Origin: Rhabdophis nuchalis
Lineage: Eukaryota; Chordata; Lepidosauria; Squamata; Natricidae
DNA: 64,000 nt
Assembly (NCBI GenBank): GCA_039707465.1
Contig: CM077648.1
Span: 19,127,119-19,191,118 of the forward strand
Reading direction: 5' to 3'
Shown in pieces: positions 22,545 to 33,779 of the stretch. The translations under genes were made by a program, and so were the position numbers. Position 1 is the first letter of the stretch; each line of letters starts with the position of its first letter. Under the pieces are notes generated by a model. It ran no database searches and was not told where the DNA came from. It saw only the letters and a program-made list of their open reading frames with translations.

Positions 22545-23056
22545 CTATAGCACAGTTGACACTGACACTGGATGAGCCCTGGAAAGGCTTCTAATTCTTT
22601 CTTGCCATCCCAGCCCATCCTCCATGTTGCTGCACGGGGCAACTAAGTTTGAAATAGGAATAGAAAAGAACTTCCACCCACCACAAAGCACTTCATGCAA
22701 GCAGAGAGGTTGGGTCTATTATCTCCTGCTAAGCCAGTATTCCTTGAAGTTTCCAGGGTTGAAATACTCTGGGATAAACCAAGGGTCTTGGGTGACTCTA
22801 GTCATTGTGTTGGCTGTGGTCAACCACGGTTTTGCAATCCATAATCTTAATGATGCTAATCCTCAGATTTCATTGGTTCTCATGCCAGAGGACAGGAAAC
22901 CTGTCCTGGCAGCATGTTCCACCATCTCCAAACAGTTGGGTTTTGAATGCATGACCTGACATTTATAGGAGAAATCATATCTTGACACCCCGATTACTGA
23001 AATGGCTCTGACTGGAGCAAGATCGGCTGTTTAAAAAAAAAAGAATTTCATCTAGA
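22545..23056. other. Noncoding, nothing certain
   Basis: Some phrases (gtggtcaaccacggttttgc) suggest an old repeat but no family is assigned. A poly-A run is near 23032. Confidence 0.4.
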
Positions 23057-23064
23057 CTCTAGAA

Positions 23065-23288
23065 CAGAGGTTCCCAGTCTTTTTTTGAACATGGCCCACC
23101 TAAGTATCTCTAAAATCCTAATGCTCCCTCCTATGGCATATAATTCTTACTTTACTCAAAAAGTGAACTCTGCTCATGTGGAGGAAGCCTAAAAGGCCAT
23201 TAACTTGGTTTAAAAAAGGTTCATATTGCCCTCATTAAAAATCAAATTGCTCCCCTTTGGGGCGTTGGCCTCCTGTTGGGAACCACTG
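23065..23288. mobile_element. hAT MITE, ends CAGAGGTTCCCAG / GTTGGGAACCACTG
   Basis: Terminal inverted repeats are typical hAT. Target duplication CTCTAGAA / ATCTAGAA (7 of 8). It lies at the 5' edge of a CR1 fragment. Confidence 0.8.
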
Positions 23289-23295
23289 ATCTAGA

Positions 23296-23715
23296 AAGAG
23301 TGCAGAGAAGAGCCACAAAGATGATTAGGGGACTGGAGGCTAAAACATATGAGGAACGGTTGCAGGAACTGGATATGTCTAGTTTTATGAAAAGAAGGAC
23401 CAGGGGAAACAGTGTTCCAATATCTCAGGGGTTGCCTCAAAGAAGAGGGAGTCAACGTATTCTCCAAAGCACCCAAGGGTAGAGCAAGAAGCAATGGAAA
23501 CTAATCAAGGAGAGAAGCAACCTAGAACTTTTTGACAGTTAGAACAATTAAGCAGTGGAACAACTTGCTTTCAGAAGTTGTGAATGCTCCAACACTGGAC
23601 GTTTTTAAGAAGATGGACAACCATTTGTCTGAAGTGGTGTAGGGTTTCCTGCCTAAGCAGGGGGTTGGACTAGAAAACCTCCAAGGTCCCTTCCAACTCT
23701 GTTATTCTATTCTAT
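23296..23715 (+). mobile_element. CR1 LINE 3' fragment with (TATTC) tail
   Basis: Starts with 'agtgcagagaagagccacaa' and encodes KMIRGLEAKTYEERLQELD; ends 'ggttggactagaaaacctcc' plus 'ttattctattctattc'. Several indels break the frame. Confidence 0.9.
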
Positions 23716-23833
23716 TCATCTGAGACAACAGAAAATTAAGTGACTGAGCAATAACTTTGTAGGAAGATCTCTGGCTTCAGATGAGTATTCCAAACAAATC
23801 TAAGAGGCATCAGAGGTGGAGGGGATCAAATTA

Positions 23834-24207
23834 CATGTAGTCCTTGATTCTGGTTCATTTGGTTCATTTAGTGACGGTTTGAAATTACAACAGCACCAAA
23901 AAAAAGTGACTTTTGACCATTTTTCACATTTGCATGATCCCCATGAACAAGTAATGAAAATTCAGATGTGTGGCATGTTTATGACAATTGCTGTGTCCTG
24001 GGGTCATGCAACCTTCTGACAAGCAAAGTCAATCGGGAAGCCAGATTTACTCAACAACTATGTCACCAATTTAACAACTGCGGTCATTCACTTAACAACT
24101 GGCAGGAAAGGTTGTAAAATGGGGTAAAACTCACTTAACAGCCGTCTCACACTTAGCAACAGAAATTTTAGACTCAGTTGTTCCTGGTAAGTCAAGAACA
24201 ACTTCTA
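23834..24207 (+). mobile_element. Tigger-like MITE, diverged
   Basis: Begins CATGTAGTCCTTGATTC after TA; carries 'cttctgacaagcaaagtcaa', 'cacttaacaac' and ends near 'taagtcaagaacaa'. Confidence 0.75.
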
Positions 24208-24209
24208 CT

Positions 24210-24954
24210 TCAGAAAGCAGAATATTTGCCCTGTCTTCCCAGTTCCAATATAACAGCATTTATTTCTTCAAGAAACAATAAATGCTATAAATGCCATCTC
24301 CTCCATCCATTAATTTACTTATGTTAAGTAGCAGATTAGTTACTTAAGAGTCATAGACTAAAACCAAATTTATTCCTGTAATAATTTATGGAAAGACTCA
24401 ATGTGGGTATCACAAGGCAAGCCTTATTCTAGGAAGGGAGTTTAGGTCTGAAACATTCCAGGAAGGAGAAAGGAGGAGGAGGAGAAGGAGGAGGAGGAGG
24501 AGGATGGAGAGACCACATTTCTCTGATCACTGTCTATCTACAATGAAACACTGAGCAAAGAGAAGTGATTGTCATTTTAGCCAACCAATTAACTCAGTCA
24601 ACTCACTTACTTCACAAACTTTATTTTTTTTCCTCTGTCCCATCTGCAGGATAGAGAATAGCTTGACCTAGCAAGGTTATATTCCATTAGGAATAAACTA
24701 GTTACTCTAAAAGGCAACAACAGCAAAAAGGTCTGTGGTACCTTAACACTGAACTTAATTATCTTTAACTTCAAGATAACTTCAAGCCTTGGGGCTCTTC
24801 CAGTTTAATCCACCTTCGATTTTATAATCAAGCTTTTTTTTTTTTAATAAATCCTAATGTGGAGCCAGAATTCGAAAGAGAAATCCAATGATCGCAGTAA
24901 ACGCAATGACGGATCAGATTTCATCTGTTTTGCCATTTCTGGATCGAAACGACT
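24210..24954. other. Noncoding with short (GAG)n run
   Basis: AT-rich with a (GGA)n run at 24473-24503. Nothing else recognised. Confidence 0.5.

Positions 24955-25204
<250 letters not shown>

Positions 25205-25266
<62 letters not shown>
25205..25266. repeat. (GT)n microsatellite
   Basis: Uninterrupted GT run of about 31 units. Confidence 0.97.
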
Positions 25267-25267
<1 letters not shown>

Positions 25268-25383
25268 TTTCTCTCCTTATACTCGTATGAGAAGGACGTC
25301 GGTTATTTGGTTGGGGGGAATTGCAACCGCCTGTCTCTCCACCCTTTTTACCTAATCGGGGTAAAGTTTGACTCTGGGTGCCC

Positions 25384-25384
<1 letters not shown>

Positions 25385-25458
<74 letters not shown>
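25385..25458. repeat. (GT)n microsatellite
   Basis: Uninterrupted GT run of about 37 units, only ~120 bp from the preceding one. Confidence 0.97.
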
Positions 25459-25459
<1 letters not shown>

Positions 25460-25479
25460 GCAGGGCTGGAAACTGATTC

Positions 25480-26110
25480 TCAAGTACTGACAAACCAGGG
25501 CGACCACCGTCTGCGTTGCCGCGATGTCCCGTTCTCTCAGCTCAATCCCATTTTTCCCGCATCCCCAAGTCCAGGCGCGCCTCGTGTGAACGCACATCGC
25601 GGGTCCTTTTGCTTTCTGCCGGCACACCCGATGCCTCTGTCCCCTTTTGGCTTCTCCTCCCTCAACCCTCTGCAATGCAGCCGGTTGGGAAGGCAGCCCT
25701 CTGCGGCCGATGGCTCGAGCCCCCCCCCCCCCCCCCACTCCACACCCGGGAATCAAGAGAGGCGTTTCTGGAAGCTGCCCGCCTGCCTGGTCCTGCGAGG
25801 AAGCGGCGGCGGGAGGCGCTGGGAAAGGCAAGGCAGCAGGTGCGGCCGAGGGTCGCTTTTCCCTGGCCTTTTGATAACCTTTGGCGCCGGCCGCGGCCGG
25901 GTTCGGCGGGCCAGAGATAAACCAGCGGTCCCTGGTCGTGTCACTTGAGCCTCCCGGTCTCTCTCTCCAGCCCGGCCCGGCCTCCAGCCACCCAGCCCGT
26001 CTGGCCCGGGCTTTTGCTGACCTAGCTGGTGGCACCGCGGCCGGGTCCCTTCCTTGCAGAGGTGAAAAGTTCAGCAGGGCGGGCGCCGCAGCTTGCGCGC
26101 TCCTTTCTTC
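25480..26110. promoter_or_regulatory. CpG-rich block downstream of ATOH1
   Basis: CpG-dense with GGCCGCGGCCGGG-type motifs and a poly-C run at 25721-25737. Several overlapping open frames on both strands reflect composition. It may be a promoter (for example of a noncoding RNA) or an enhancer-associated island; nothing identifies a gene. Confidence 0.4.
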
Positions 26111-26159
26111 CGCAGGTTGCGCGCTTGCTTATTTATTTCTTCGTTTGCTTGCTTGCTTG

Positions 26160-26430
26160 TTCCTCATTCATTCATTCATTCATTCATTCAGCTATTTATT
26201 TAGCTATTTCCTTATTTATTTTATTCATTCATTCAGCTATTAATTCAGCTATTTATTTAGCTATTTTCTTATTCATTCATTCAGCTATTTATTTAGCTAT
26301 TTTCTTATTCATTCATTCATTCATCCATCCATCCATTCATCCAGCTATTCAGCTATTTATTTAGCTATTTAGCTACTTGTTTAGCTATTCGTTCCTCAGC
26401 TATTTATTTAGCTATTTATTTATTTAGTCA
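26160..26430. repeat. Tetranucleotide array (ATTC)n/(ATTT)n with AGCT interruptions
   Basis: Runs of CATT and TATT alternate with AGCTATTTATTTAGCTATTT modules, suggesting a slightly higher-order repeat. Confidence 0.9.
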
Positions 26431-26847
26431 AACATGTACGAGATAACAAGTCTAAGTATAAACATGGACATGAACATGAACATAGGAAATGGGGACGAAT
26501 AAATTGGGACAATAGGGCAGCGACGTAGGCAGGCTGGTGCGCTTATGCACGCTCCCTTTACGAACCTTTTAGGAATGGGGTGAGCTTGACAGTTTAAGAT
26601 TAGAGTTAGGGGGCGGGGTGTGTGTGAGGATGTAAGAACAGAGTCCTGTAGCCCTTTCCAGGCATTGACCGCTCTGTTGCTGAAGTCGTATTTTCTGCAA
26701 TCGAGTTTTTTCCCCCTCTCCATTTAATCTAATCTGTGCGGTGCCGGGTGGGAAAGTTCGGTGCCACCCCGTCTCTAAGCCTGCTCAGTTCAACCCAGTC
26801 CATCTTGGCTCAAATTGGAAGCCTTCTGGCCGTCAGGGACACTAGAA

Positions 26848-26981
26848 CAGGGGCCTCCAACCTTTGCAACTTTAAGTCTGAAGGACTTCAGCTCCCAGAA
26901 TTCTCCCGCCAGCTTTGCTGGCTGGAGAATTCTGGGAGCTGAAGTCCTTCAGACTTAAAGTTGCAAAGGTTGGAGACCCTG
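26848..26981. mobile_element. Palindromic hAT MITE
   Basis: Arms CAGGGGCCTCCAACCTTTGC... and complement; target duplication CACTAGAA / CAGTAGAA (7 of 8). Subfamily with 'AAGTCTGAAGGACTTCAGC' arms. Confidence 0.9.
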
Positions 26982-26989
26982 CAGTAGAA

Positions 26990-27590
26990 AACTCCCGTGC
27001 AGCCTACCCGGTTAAGTTTTCCTCCCTCAAGAGATCAGTGGGCTTTCGCATCCACCCATAAGGATCCACTGTGCCATCCTGGAATCTCCTCTAGCGCGCA
27101 TCAGGCATGACCACTGGAAGCCAGGAGGGTTTGAATACTGGTCGTCTGAAGGGCAAACGGTTGGAAAAGTACAGGTAGTCCCAGGTAGTTTTAGTGGTCC
27201 CTCAGATCCGAAAGGTTGGTGACCCCATCTTTGGATTGCAACAGTAGATTTAAGCCCCTATCTTCTTAGCAGAACTTCTCCCATTCAAGTTAATTCCAGT
27301 CGGAGTCAAGAAACCATGCCCTCCCCGGCCTAGAGTGGCATCTTTAGGCACCCTGAACTTGGAGGAAGACCGCAGTTTAGAGACTTCGTTCGCACGCGCT
27401 GTTTCCGCGGCTAGGAGAGAGGGAGGGAGGGAGGGAGGGAGAGAGAGAGAGAGACCTGCGGCTTTGACATCGCAGGGAAGGAGCGAGTTCCGCGCTCGTG
27501 TGTGTCCGGGTTTGCTCTGGAAGGCGGTCCTTTGGGTTAAACCTATGAAGGAGATGGGCCAGCCAGCCAACTTTGCAGAACTGGTGTAAA
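26990..27590. other. Noncoding with (GGGA)n run
   Basis: A (GAGG)n(GA)n run at 27415-27454 and a short CAGGTAGTCC phrase at 27173 that resembles the Tigger-like MITE end. No gene seen. Confidence 0.45.
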
Positions 27591-27604
27591 ATAAGGTTGG
27601 AAGT

Positions 27605-27942
27605 GGGACACGGTGGCTCAGTGTCTAAGGCGCTGAGCTTGTCAGCTTGTCCATCAGAAAGGTTGGCAGTTCTAATCCCTAGCACCCAGTAATGGAGTGA
27701 GCGCTTGTGACTTGCTTCTGCCAACCTAGCCATTAGAAAACAGGTAAAAATGCAAGTAGAAAAAAATAGGAACCAGCTTTGGTGGGAAGGTAACAGCGTT
27801 CAGTGGGCCTTTAGTCACGCCGGCCACATGACCACAGAGACGTCTTTGGATAGCGCTGGTTCTTCGGTTTTGAAACGGATGAGCACCGCCCCCTAGAGTC
27901 GGGAACGCCTCGCACATATATGCCAGGGAAACCTTTACCTTT
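27605..27942 (+). mobile_element. Sauria SINE, full length with 12-bp target duplication
   Basis: Head 'gggacacggtggctcagtgt', body and tail as in other copies ('cctagagtcgggaacgcctc', 'acctttaccttt'). TAAGGTTGGAAG occurs on both sides, a typical L1/RTE-style target duplication. One of the best preserved copies here. Confidence 0.95.
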
Positions 27943-28019
27943 AAGGTTGGAAGAAGGGGGTGCTCCCTCCCTCCTTCCTTCCTGCTCTCCTCTTTCCCTC
28001 CAGCACCCCGCAGGGTAAC

Positions 28020-28420
28020 CCAGAGGAAATAAATAATAGGGCAGGAATAAAACGGTTTTTAAACCCAAGTCAGTGGCCAAATGCTGAGTGCGGGAGGGGA
28101 GGAGGGAGAAAGATCGCGCGCTTAATTAAAACCCCAAATTCAGAGGGCACCGTTCGCCTTCGCCTAAAGACGGCTTGTCAACCTCAAACCCCCCCGCCCC
28201 CCCCGCCCCCCACGTCCCCTCTGGCTCCCCCACCCATTAACAAGCTGCACCGCGGAGCTGCAGGTTGCTTTCATCTCATTAATATTTTGGAAACGTGAAT
28301 ATTGAGCGTTCGGAGGCCGCTCATTCGCCATATGCCGGGCCACTCCTGCATAAGGGTGGCTGGTTCTTTTCTCTCTATTATTAGCAATTAGCTTCTACCT
28401 TCCCCAAAGCCAGCGCCAAG
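28020..28420. promoter_or_regulatory. Candidate conserved regulatory block 8.7 kb 3' of ATOH1
   Basis: Repeat-free, with clustered homeodomain-like sites (cttaattaaaac, cccattaacaag, ctcattaata, gcaattagc), E-boxes CATATG (28330-28335) and paired AGCTGC motifs around 28241-28262. Composition resembles vertebrate developmental enhancers. No experimental or alignment support. Confidence 0.35.
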
Positions 28421-28458
28421 TATCCAAGAGACTGGGAGGCGCAGGAATCGGGGCGTCG

Positions 28459-28509
28459 TGTGTGTGTGTGTGTGTGTGTGCGTGTGTGCGTGTGTGTGTG
28501 TGTGTGCGC
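28459..28509. repeat. (GT)n microsatellite
   Basis: GT run with two CG interruptions. Confidence 0.95.
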
Positions 28510-29289
28510 GCCTTGTTTGGCAGCCCAAACAAAAGCCTTGGGCCCGGGGTGGCTTTTCAGAAGTGCCTCCAAACCGCATCAGCTGGGAAGCAGCCGCATC
28601 CCTTGGAATCAATGGGACGGGACCCTGGGGGGTGGGTGGGGGGGAGGAGGGGGGAGGGAGAGGAGAAAGCGGGGGAGGGGGGGAGTGATAAAAGGTACAG
28701 CAACCATTTGGCCCCCGAGTCTTGAACTTTAGCTGTTAAGAGAATATTCCTGATCGCACGATGGGGGGGGGGGGGAACAAAACAAGCCACAGTGGTTTCC
28801 AAAAAAGCGTTTGGAGCGCCGGGAAAGCCTGACTCCCCGCAAACTCCCAGGTGTTTTAAATGCGGGTGTTTTTTATGTATTTATTTTGAGAGAGAGAGAG
28901 AGAGAATGAGACCCACCAGTGTCTGGGTTCCCGCAGCACGCAGAGCCATTATATTGTATTCTCGAGTGTCTTGTATGAAACTAGCCGTTGGGTTTGTACA
29001 CCTTTTGTTTTTAAAGTTAGTTAGGTAGCTTGCATGTCTCCCGCTCCCCTGGATGGTTTTTACAGGACCAGCCATAGTTGGGAAAACGCACCATTAAAAC
29101 AGGGAAACGCAAGCAGCAAAGATTAAAAACGTTAGATCGGTCGAAGGTCTGGGTAAACGTATGGCTTCGCTTTCCGAAGGAATGTTTAATTCGATAAACT
29201 ATAGTGAAGCGAAGAGTGGCTTAGCCCTTGTGGGAGCACGGTCTTCGTAATGGCACGGTTTAAGGGAGGACAGCAACGAAAACCCAAGT
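28510..29289. other. Noncoding, G-rich then AT-rich
   Basis: G-runs near 28630-28690 and 28765 could form quadruplexes; a short (GA)n lies at 28889-28905. No gene seen. Confidence 0.45.
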
Positions 29290-29395
29290 TCGAGTCCCAG
29301 GTTTCAGCACGAACCTCACTGAGTGGAGCGTTATCACTCGGCCCAACCTACCTCACAGGGTTGTTGTGAAGGTAAAATGATAGGAGGTGTCCTGA
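29290..29395 (+). mobile_element. MIR/CORE-like SINE remnant
   Basis: 'caacctacctcacagggttg' and 'ttgtgaaggtaaaatgatag' match the conserved segment of widespread tRNA-derived amniote SINEs. 5' and 3' limits unclear. Confidence 0.45.
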
Positions 29396-29422
29396 TAGAA
29401 GAAAGAAGGAATGCAGATAGAT

Positions 29423-29633
<211 letters not shown>

Positions 29634-29639
29634 CAGTAC

Positions 29640-30405
29640 AGGCACCCTCCTTAAATTTGCTTGGCCTGAACTTCCATAACACGCCTGCTCGGGAGCCAGT
29701 CTGGGTCAGCTCACTTACTTTAATTTTGGGTAATTCGACATCCGTGCAATCGAATGCACTAGGAAACGAAATCCGACAGTGCACGTTAGGATGGGGCACA
29801 AGGGCGTATTGACGCGCGCGTTTTATCCTTTTGTGAGCAAGTTTACAAACGTTGCCCGATTATTTCACGTGGCGGTTGTTTAAATTGGCGTCTCACTTTC
29901 CAGCCGACGAAGCCAACCGTGTTTAGGGAGGCGTCAACATTTGGCCGAGCGGAACTTAATCCACTGGAGTGTGGCCTGAGCCGGGGCAGCCCTTATTTGT
30001 GGGAAATACAGGCTGCTCTTATCGATCCGATTTCTAGACGAGGGAGAAGCTTGTGGGAGGTTGGGCGGCTGTGAATGGGATCTTCGTTGGTGGGGAGTTG
30101 ATCGAGAAATACTGAATTCTTTCAAGGGTTTTTTCCCCCACCTATTCATTCAGCCCTTGATTCTGGATCAACCACTAAATTGATTACACGCGAGGGGAAA
30201 AATATTTCCATTTCATTCTATTGCAGTTTAAATCTTTAAAACAGACCAAGGCTTACAATGATAATCCAACAGGAGAACTTGAATTAAAATTACTTCTGGC
30301 TAGCAAATTGAAGCGATTTCATTGTGTTTAGGAATGGACACGGAGTATTTAAACCACCAGTGATACCAATAAAAGAGAATATTTGTGGTTGTTGAAATGA
30401 GGATC
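29640..30405. other. Noncoding, repeat-free in its middle
   Basis: No repeat or gene recognised. The portion 29880-30110 is mixed in composition and could be a conserved element, but nothing specific supports that. Confidence 0.4.
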
Positions 30406-30409
30406 CTTG

Positions 30410-30560
30410 GTGGTCCTTGAACTTGGTTGTTTTCTTGTAGATGTCCCATTACCCAAAGTTGGTAACATCATCAATACTGATAATGTTGCCTAGTTTTGCA
30501 ATGGAATATCTGGAGGGGTGGGGGGGGAACCAAGCTCCGGGAGCACCAAGGACCTCTCAG
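30410..30560. mobile_element. Foldback Penelope-like terminus (type 1), hammerhead-like
   Basis: Left arm antisense (30438-30474: UUGAUGA, GUUACC/GGGUAAU hairpin, GGGA) and right arm sense (30477-30511: CUGAUAA, hairpin, GGAA) face each other; outer phrases 'ccttggtggtccttgaactt' and 'aaccaagctccgggagcacc' are inverted copies. Confidence 0.55.
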
Positions 30561-30564
30561 ACCA

Positions 30565-31035
30565 CCAGGGAATGTAATATTAGGGCTTACACAAAGCATT
30601 AACTTAGTTGTTGTTTTTTTAAATCATGATTTATCAGAAAAAACCACAGACACATCCCCAGTCAAATCCAACCAAACTTTATTGAAGATATTTGAATGTG
30701 GCCATTTTGGCTCGTGATTCATGCATTGTTGTATCAACAGACAGGGATCTGACCCATTGCCTTCTTCAATAAAATGCAGTTAAACCGTGCCTTAATTTAC
30801 TTCTACAAACCACTTTAGACACGCTAAGGGGTTAATCAGCTGTGTATTGAAGCAACCTAGGCACCTGTCTTGGTTTGAAGGCCAACCCCTTGTTGTACAT
30901 GTAGGCATGAATCATTAATTCTATAATCCTTGCCTCCAACGATAGTGGTAAATTATAATCCTGATCCTATATGGCACCACTCAAGTCTATGCGGTTTATT
31001 TTCTTAGATATACAAGCCTTAAGTTATTTCCAAGA
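30565..31035. other. Noncoding, nothing recognised
   Basis: AT-rich; no repeat family assigned. Confidence 0.45.
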
Positions 31036-31039
31036 GCTG

Positions 31040-31770
31040 TGGAGTTCTTGGTTCTCTCTGAGCTTGGTTGTTTTCATGCAGACATTTCATTACCTGACTA
31101 GCTACCATAATATCTTGAGTGCTAGAAGAGACTTTGCTCTTTTTCATTTGCTTTTTTAGAGTAGCTTGCCCTGTCAATGTTGGTGTGCTTTCTTCCTGGT
31201 AGTCCTTGATTAGGGTATTGTTTATTATTGACTTGTTTGAATTGGTAGTTCCTTGATTAGGGTATTACTCCTGGTGTAAATTATGATGTTAATCTCTGCT
31301 TATCTGGGTGTTGACTGCTTGCAATGAGGTATTTTTGAGTGGTGTGGAAATGTTATTTATCTCTATGTGCTGGTTGATAGCTGATTTGTCTAAGTGTCAA
31401 GCTTTCAGGAATTCCCTAATATTTTTGGATTTGACTTTGGTCTAGCATTCTCACAGTTTCTCAGTCCATTTGTTGTGAAATTAGGAAATTCCCATCATGT
31501 GTTCTGACTGCTAGTTCATGGATATGTTCTGCTAGTCTTCTGCCTGTTTGTTTGTCCTACGTAGCATCATATACGGTCCTTAGATTGCATGTTGTAGATG
31601 ACTCCTGATTTTCTCTTCTTGGGTGTTTGGTTTACTTAAGATGTTTTGGAGGGTTTAATTGGCTTGTGTGTTTTGGGGATCACACGTAGCTGCAATGATC
31701 TGTTGGTTGTTTCTGAGATTTTTTTGATGTATGGTTGTTATCTTTTGCATAGCTTGTGTTAATTATGCTC
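31040..31770 (-). mobile_element. Penelope-like element relic with GIY-YIG endonuclease domain
   Basis: The antisense strand reads SGVIYNM (near 31590-31610), then CYVGQTNR about 12 codons later, then in a second frame GRRLAEHIHELAVRTHD, followed by REFLKA and INQHIEI-like segments. GxxY ... YVG is the core of the GIY-YIG nuclease that ends the protein of Penelope-like retroelements. Three or more frameshifts/stops break it. The relic runs into a type-1 terminus (31040-31118) that keeps GAAA next to the hammerhead-like hairpin. RT was not found in the window, so the copy is 5'-truncated. Confidence 0.75.
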
Positions 31771-31793
31771 TAGCAGTTTAGCTCAGGGGTCTC

Positions 31794-31918
31794 CAACCTT
31801 TGCAACGTTAAGTCTGAAGGACTTCAGCTCCCAGAATTCTCCAGCCAGCTTTGCTGGTTGGAGAATTCTGGGAGCTGAAGTCCTTCAGACTTAACGTTGC
31901 AAAGGTTGGAGACCCCTG
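31794..31918. mobile_element. Palindromic hAT MITE, 125 bp
   Basis: Perfect CAGGGGTCTCCAACC / GGTTGGAGACCCCTG ends. Flanks GTTTAGCT / GATTAGAT (6 of 8). Both arms carry the same private change (AACGTTAAG / CTTAACGTT). Confidence 0.9.
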
Positions 31919-31924
31919 GATTAG

Positions 31925-32785
31925 ATGGTCAAAACCTTTTTGATATAGTTGCTATCAAGGCCTAAGCCTCTAGAGGCCTGATTTCAGATACGCCTTTGCA
32001 ATATATTTTCTAATTCTTTTAACAATGAAAACTTCATTGAATTTAATGGGAAGGAGTGTAGTGTTGAGTAACCACAATTGGCTAGGAAACAAGGAATATC
32101 AAGCAACTGCAAATTTACAAGCAGGAATTTGCACATGTTTATGAATATTAGTTTGAGTTCATTGGTATTTGATTTCAGGAATCATTATCTTGTCTGTTTA
32201 ACTGAAATACCTTTGCATCAATGAGATTTAAGATAAATGTGAAAAATACTTGTCCTAGTTGAGGAAGCACTTAATATTCTTGCCTTTGATAAAAATGAAT
32301 TTCTAGTAAAAAAAAAAATACTTTTCAGCATTCCTGATGTTTGGATACTATTGAAATTGATTTAATCAACTTATCAGTTCCTTAAAAAAAACCTTTCAGC
32401 ATTGTGTGATTATGTAGATCTTTGGCTAGTGTTCCACATCTTCCTAAATCATGCTTAGGCTTAACAATGCAGTTCAAATGTGGCTTTTTAACCATGGTTT
32501 ATTGAATATCCACAATTGCTGAGTTCACCTAACAGGTTTAACCATAAATTATAATCCATATTGGCTAGGTTTTCACATGACATGCCAGTCCCACAAGCTA
32601 AAACACACATGTGCATACCAATTACTTTTCTGAGCAGCTAACCAAACTGTCACCTACTGGCTCAATCCTCTTACCCTACAATATTGCAGTACTTACAGCA
32701 ACAGTTCCTGTTGATGCTGATCTTAATATTTATTATTTCAGGTGATAAAGATTGGCAAAATGAAACAGTTGACATAAGGGGACCT
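31925..32785. other. AT-rich noncoding, nothing recognised
   Basis: No repeat or gene recognised. Confidence 0.5.
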
Positions 32786-32789
32786 GGGT

Positions 32790-32860
32790 GTTCTCTGAAC
32801 TTGCTTTTTTCCCCCTTGCAGACAAATCATTACCCAAGCAAGCTAACTTCATCAGTGTCC
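32790..32860 (-). mobile_element. Penelope-like terminus (type 1) with intact CUGAUGA
   Basis: Antisense reading gives CACUGAUGA (32849-32857), a GUUAGC.../GGGUAAU hairpin, then GAUU in place of GAAA, then UGUCUGC. Confidence 0.5.
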
Positions 32861-32869
32861 CAAAAGTGC

Positions 32870-33110
32870 TTTTTCAAGAGACAACTGAACTTTCTGATTT
32901 TTCTTTGAAGACACTTTGCTTCTAGTCCAAGAAGCTCTGGCTGGATGGTGGGGAATGAATGACTGGAATTTCCCACCATCCAGTCAGAGCTGAAGAAGCT
33001 TCTTGGATGAGAAGCTAAAAGACTTCAAAGAAAAACCAGAGAGTCCAGCTGCCTCTTGAGGGGGGGAGGTGGAAGCACCTTTGGATGACTGAGAATCTCC
33101 ATAGACATTT
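32870..33110. mobile_element. Foldback Penelope-like terminus (type 2)
   Basis: Arms 32872-32960 and 32966-33060 are inverted copies including 'gactggaatttcccaccatc' at the turn, 'cttcttggatgagaagc' and 'tccagctgcctcttg'. The sense arm has CUGAAGA at 32990-32996, a GCUUCU/AGAAGC stem and UAAA where GAAA is expected. Confidence 0.6.
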
Positions 33111-33179
33111 AATACCATCAGTGCTAGCCTAGGACGGGACCTTTGATGATTTTGCCTAGTTTTCCCCCAAATGCCATCA

Positions 33180-33516
33180 CTCTGCTAAACAACTAAACCC
33201 CACAATACTCTGTCATATAATTTACTAAGACTGTATTATTATTATTATTCTCTTCCTTCCTAGTACTTATCTCTTCCCACTTAATGACTATAACCATATT
33301 GTTTGTATCTTTAACATTTATATTGTTGTATTTGTTTCCTAGCATGATTTGATTGCTTATTAGTAACCTTGACTATCACAAAGTCTTGTATCTTATGATT
33401 CTTGGTGAATGTATTCTATTTTATTTTACTTTCTGTACACCGAGAGCATCTGCACCAAAGACAAATTCCTTTTGTGTCCAATCACACTTGGCCAATAAAG
33501 AATTCTGTTCTATTCT
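33180..33516 (+). mobile_element. Interspersed repeat ending in 'cacttggccaataaag' and (ATTCT) tail
   Basis: Matches the antisense repeat at 52608-52880 in order: 'taaccttgactatcacaaag', 'ggtgaatgtattctatttta', 'tgtacaccgagagcat', 'ccaatcacacttggcc', then ATTCTGTTCTATTCT. Probably a LINE or SINE 3' end; clade not identified. Confidence 0.7.
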
Positions 33517-33650
33517 AGTTTGGGTAATGAAATGTCTGTAAGAAAAGAAGCAAGCTTAGGGAAGACCGAGAGGGAAAGAGAGAGAGAGAGAGAGAGAGAG
33601 ACGCTCTATGTCAACCCTGAGATACAAATATTCTCCTTTATTGAAGCAGT
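33517..33650 (+). mobile_element. Penelope-like terminus (type 1), right half
   Basis: 'gggtaatgaaatgtctgtaa' and 'aagcaagcttaggga', an (AG)n run at 33581-33600, then 'gagatacaaatattctcctt' as at 6150-6178. Confidence 0.5.
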
Positions 33651-33779
33651 CGGTGAACTCCAAACGGGACTTTCCGTCAGCAAACCAGCCTAGGAGCCGA
33701 AAAACCCTTCCTTTCTGATAAATAGGATTTTCAGTTAGTTACAGCCGTCCCTGGCGGAAGGATTGCGGTCCCACCACTG

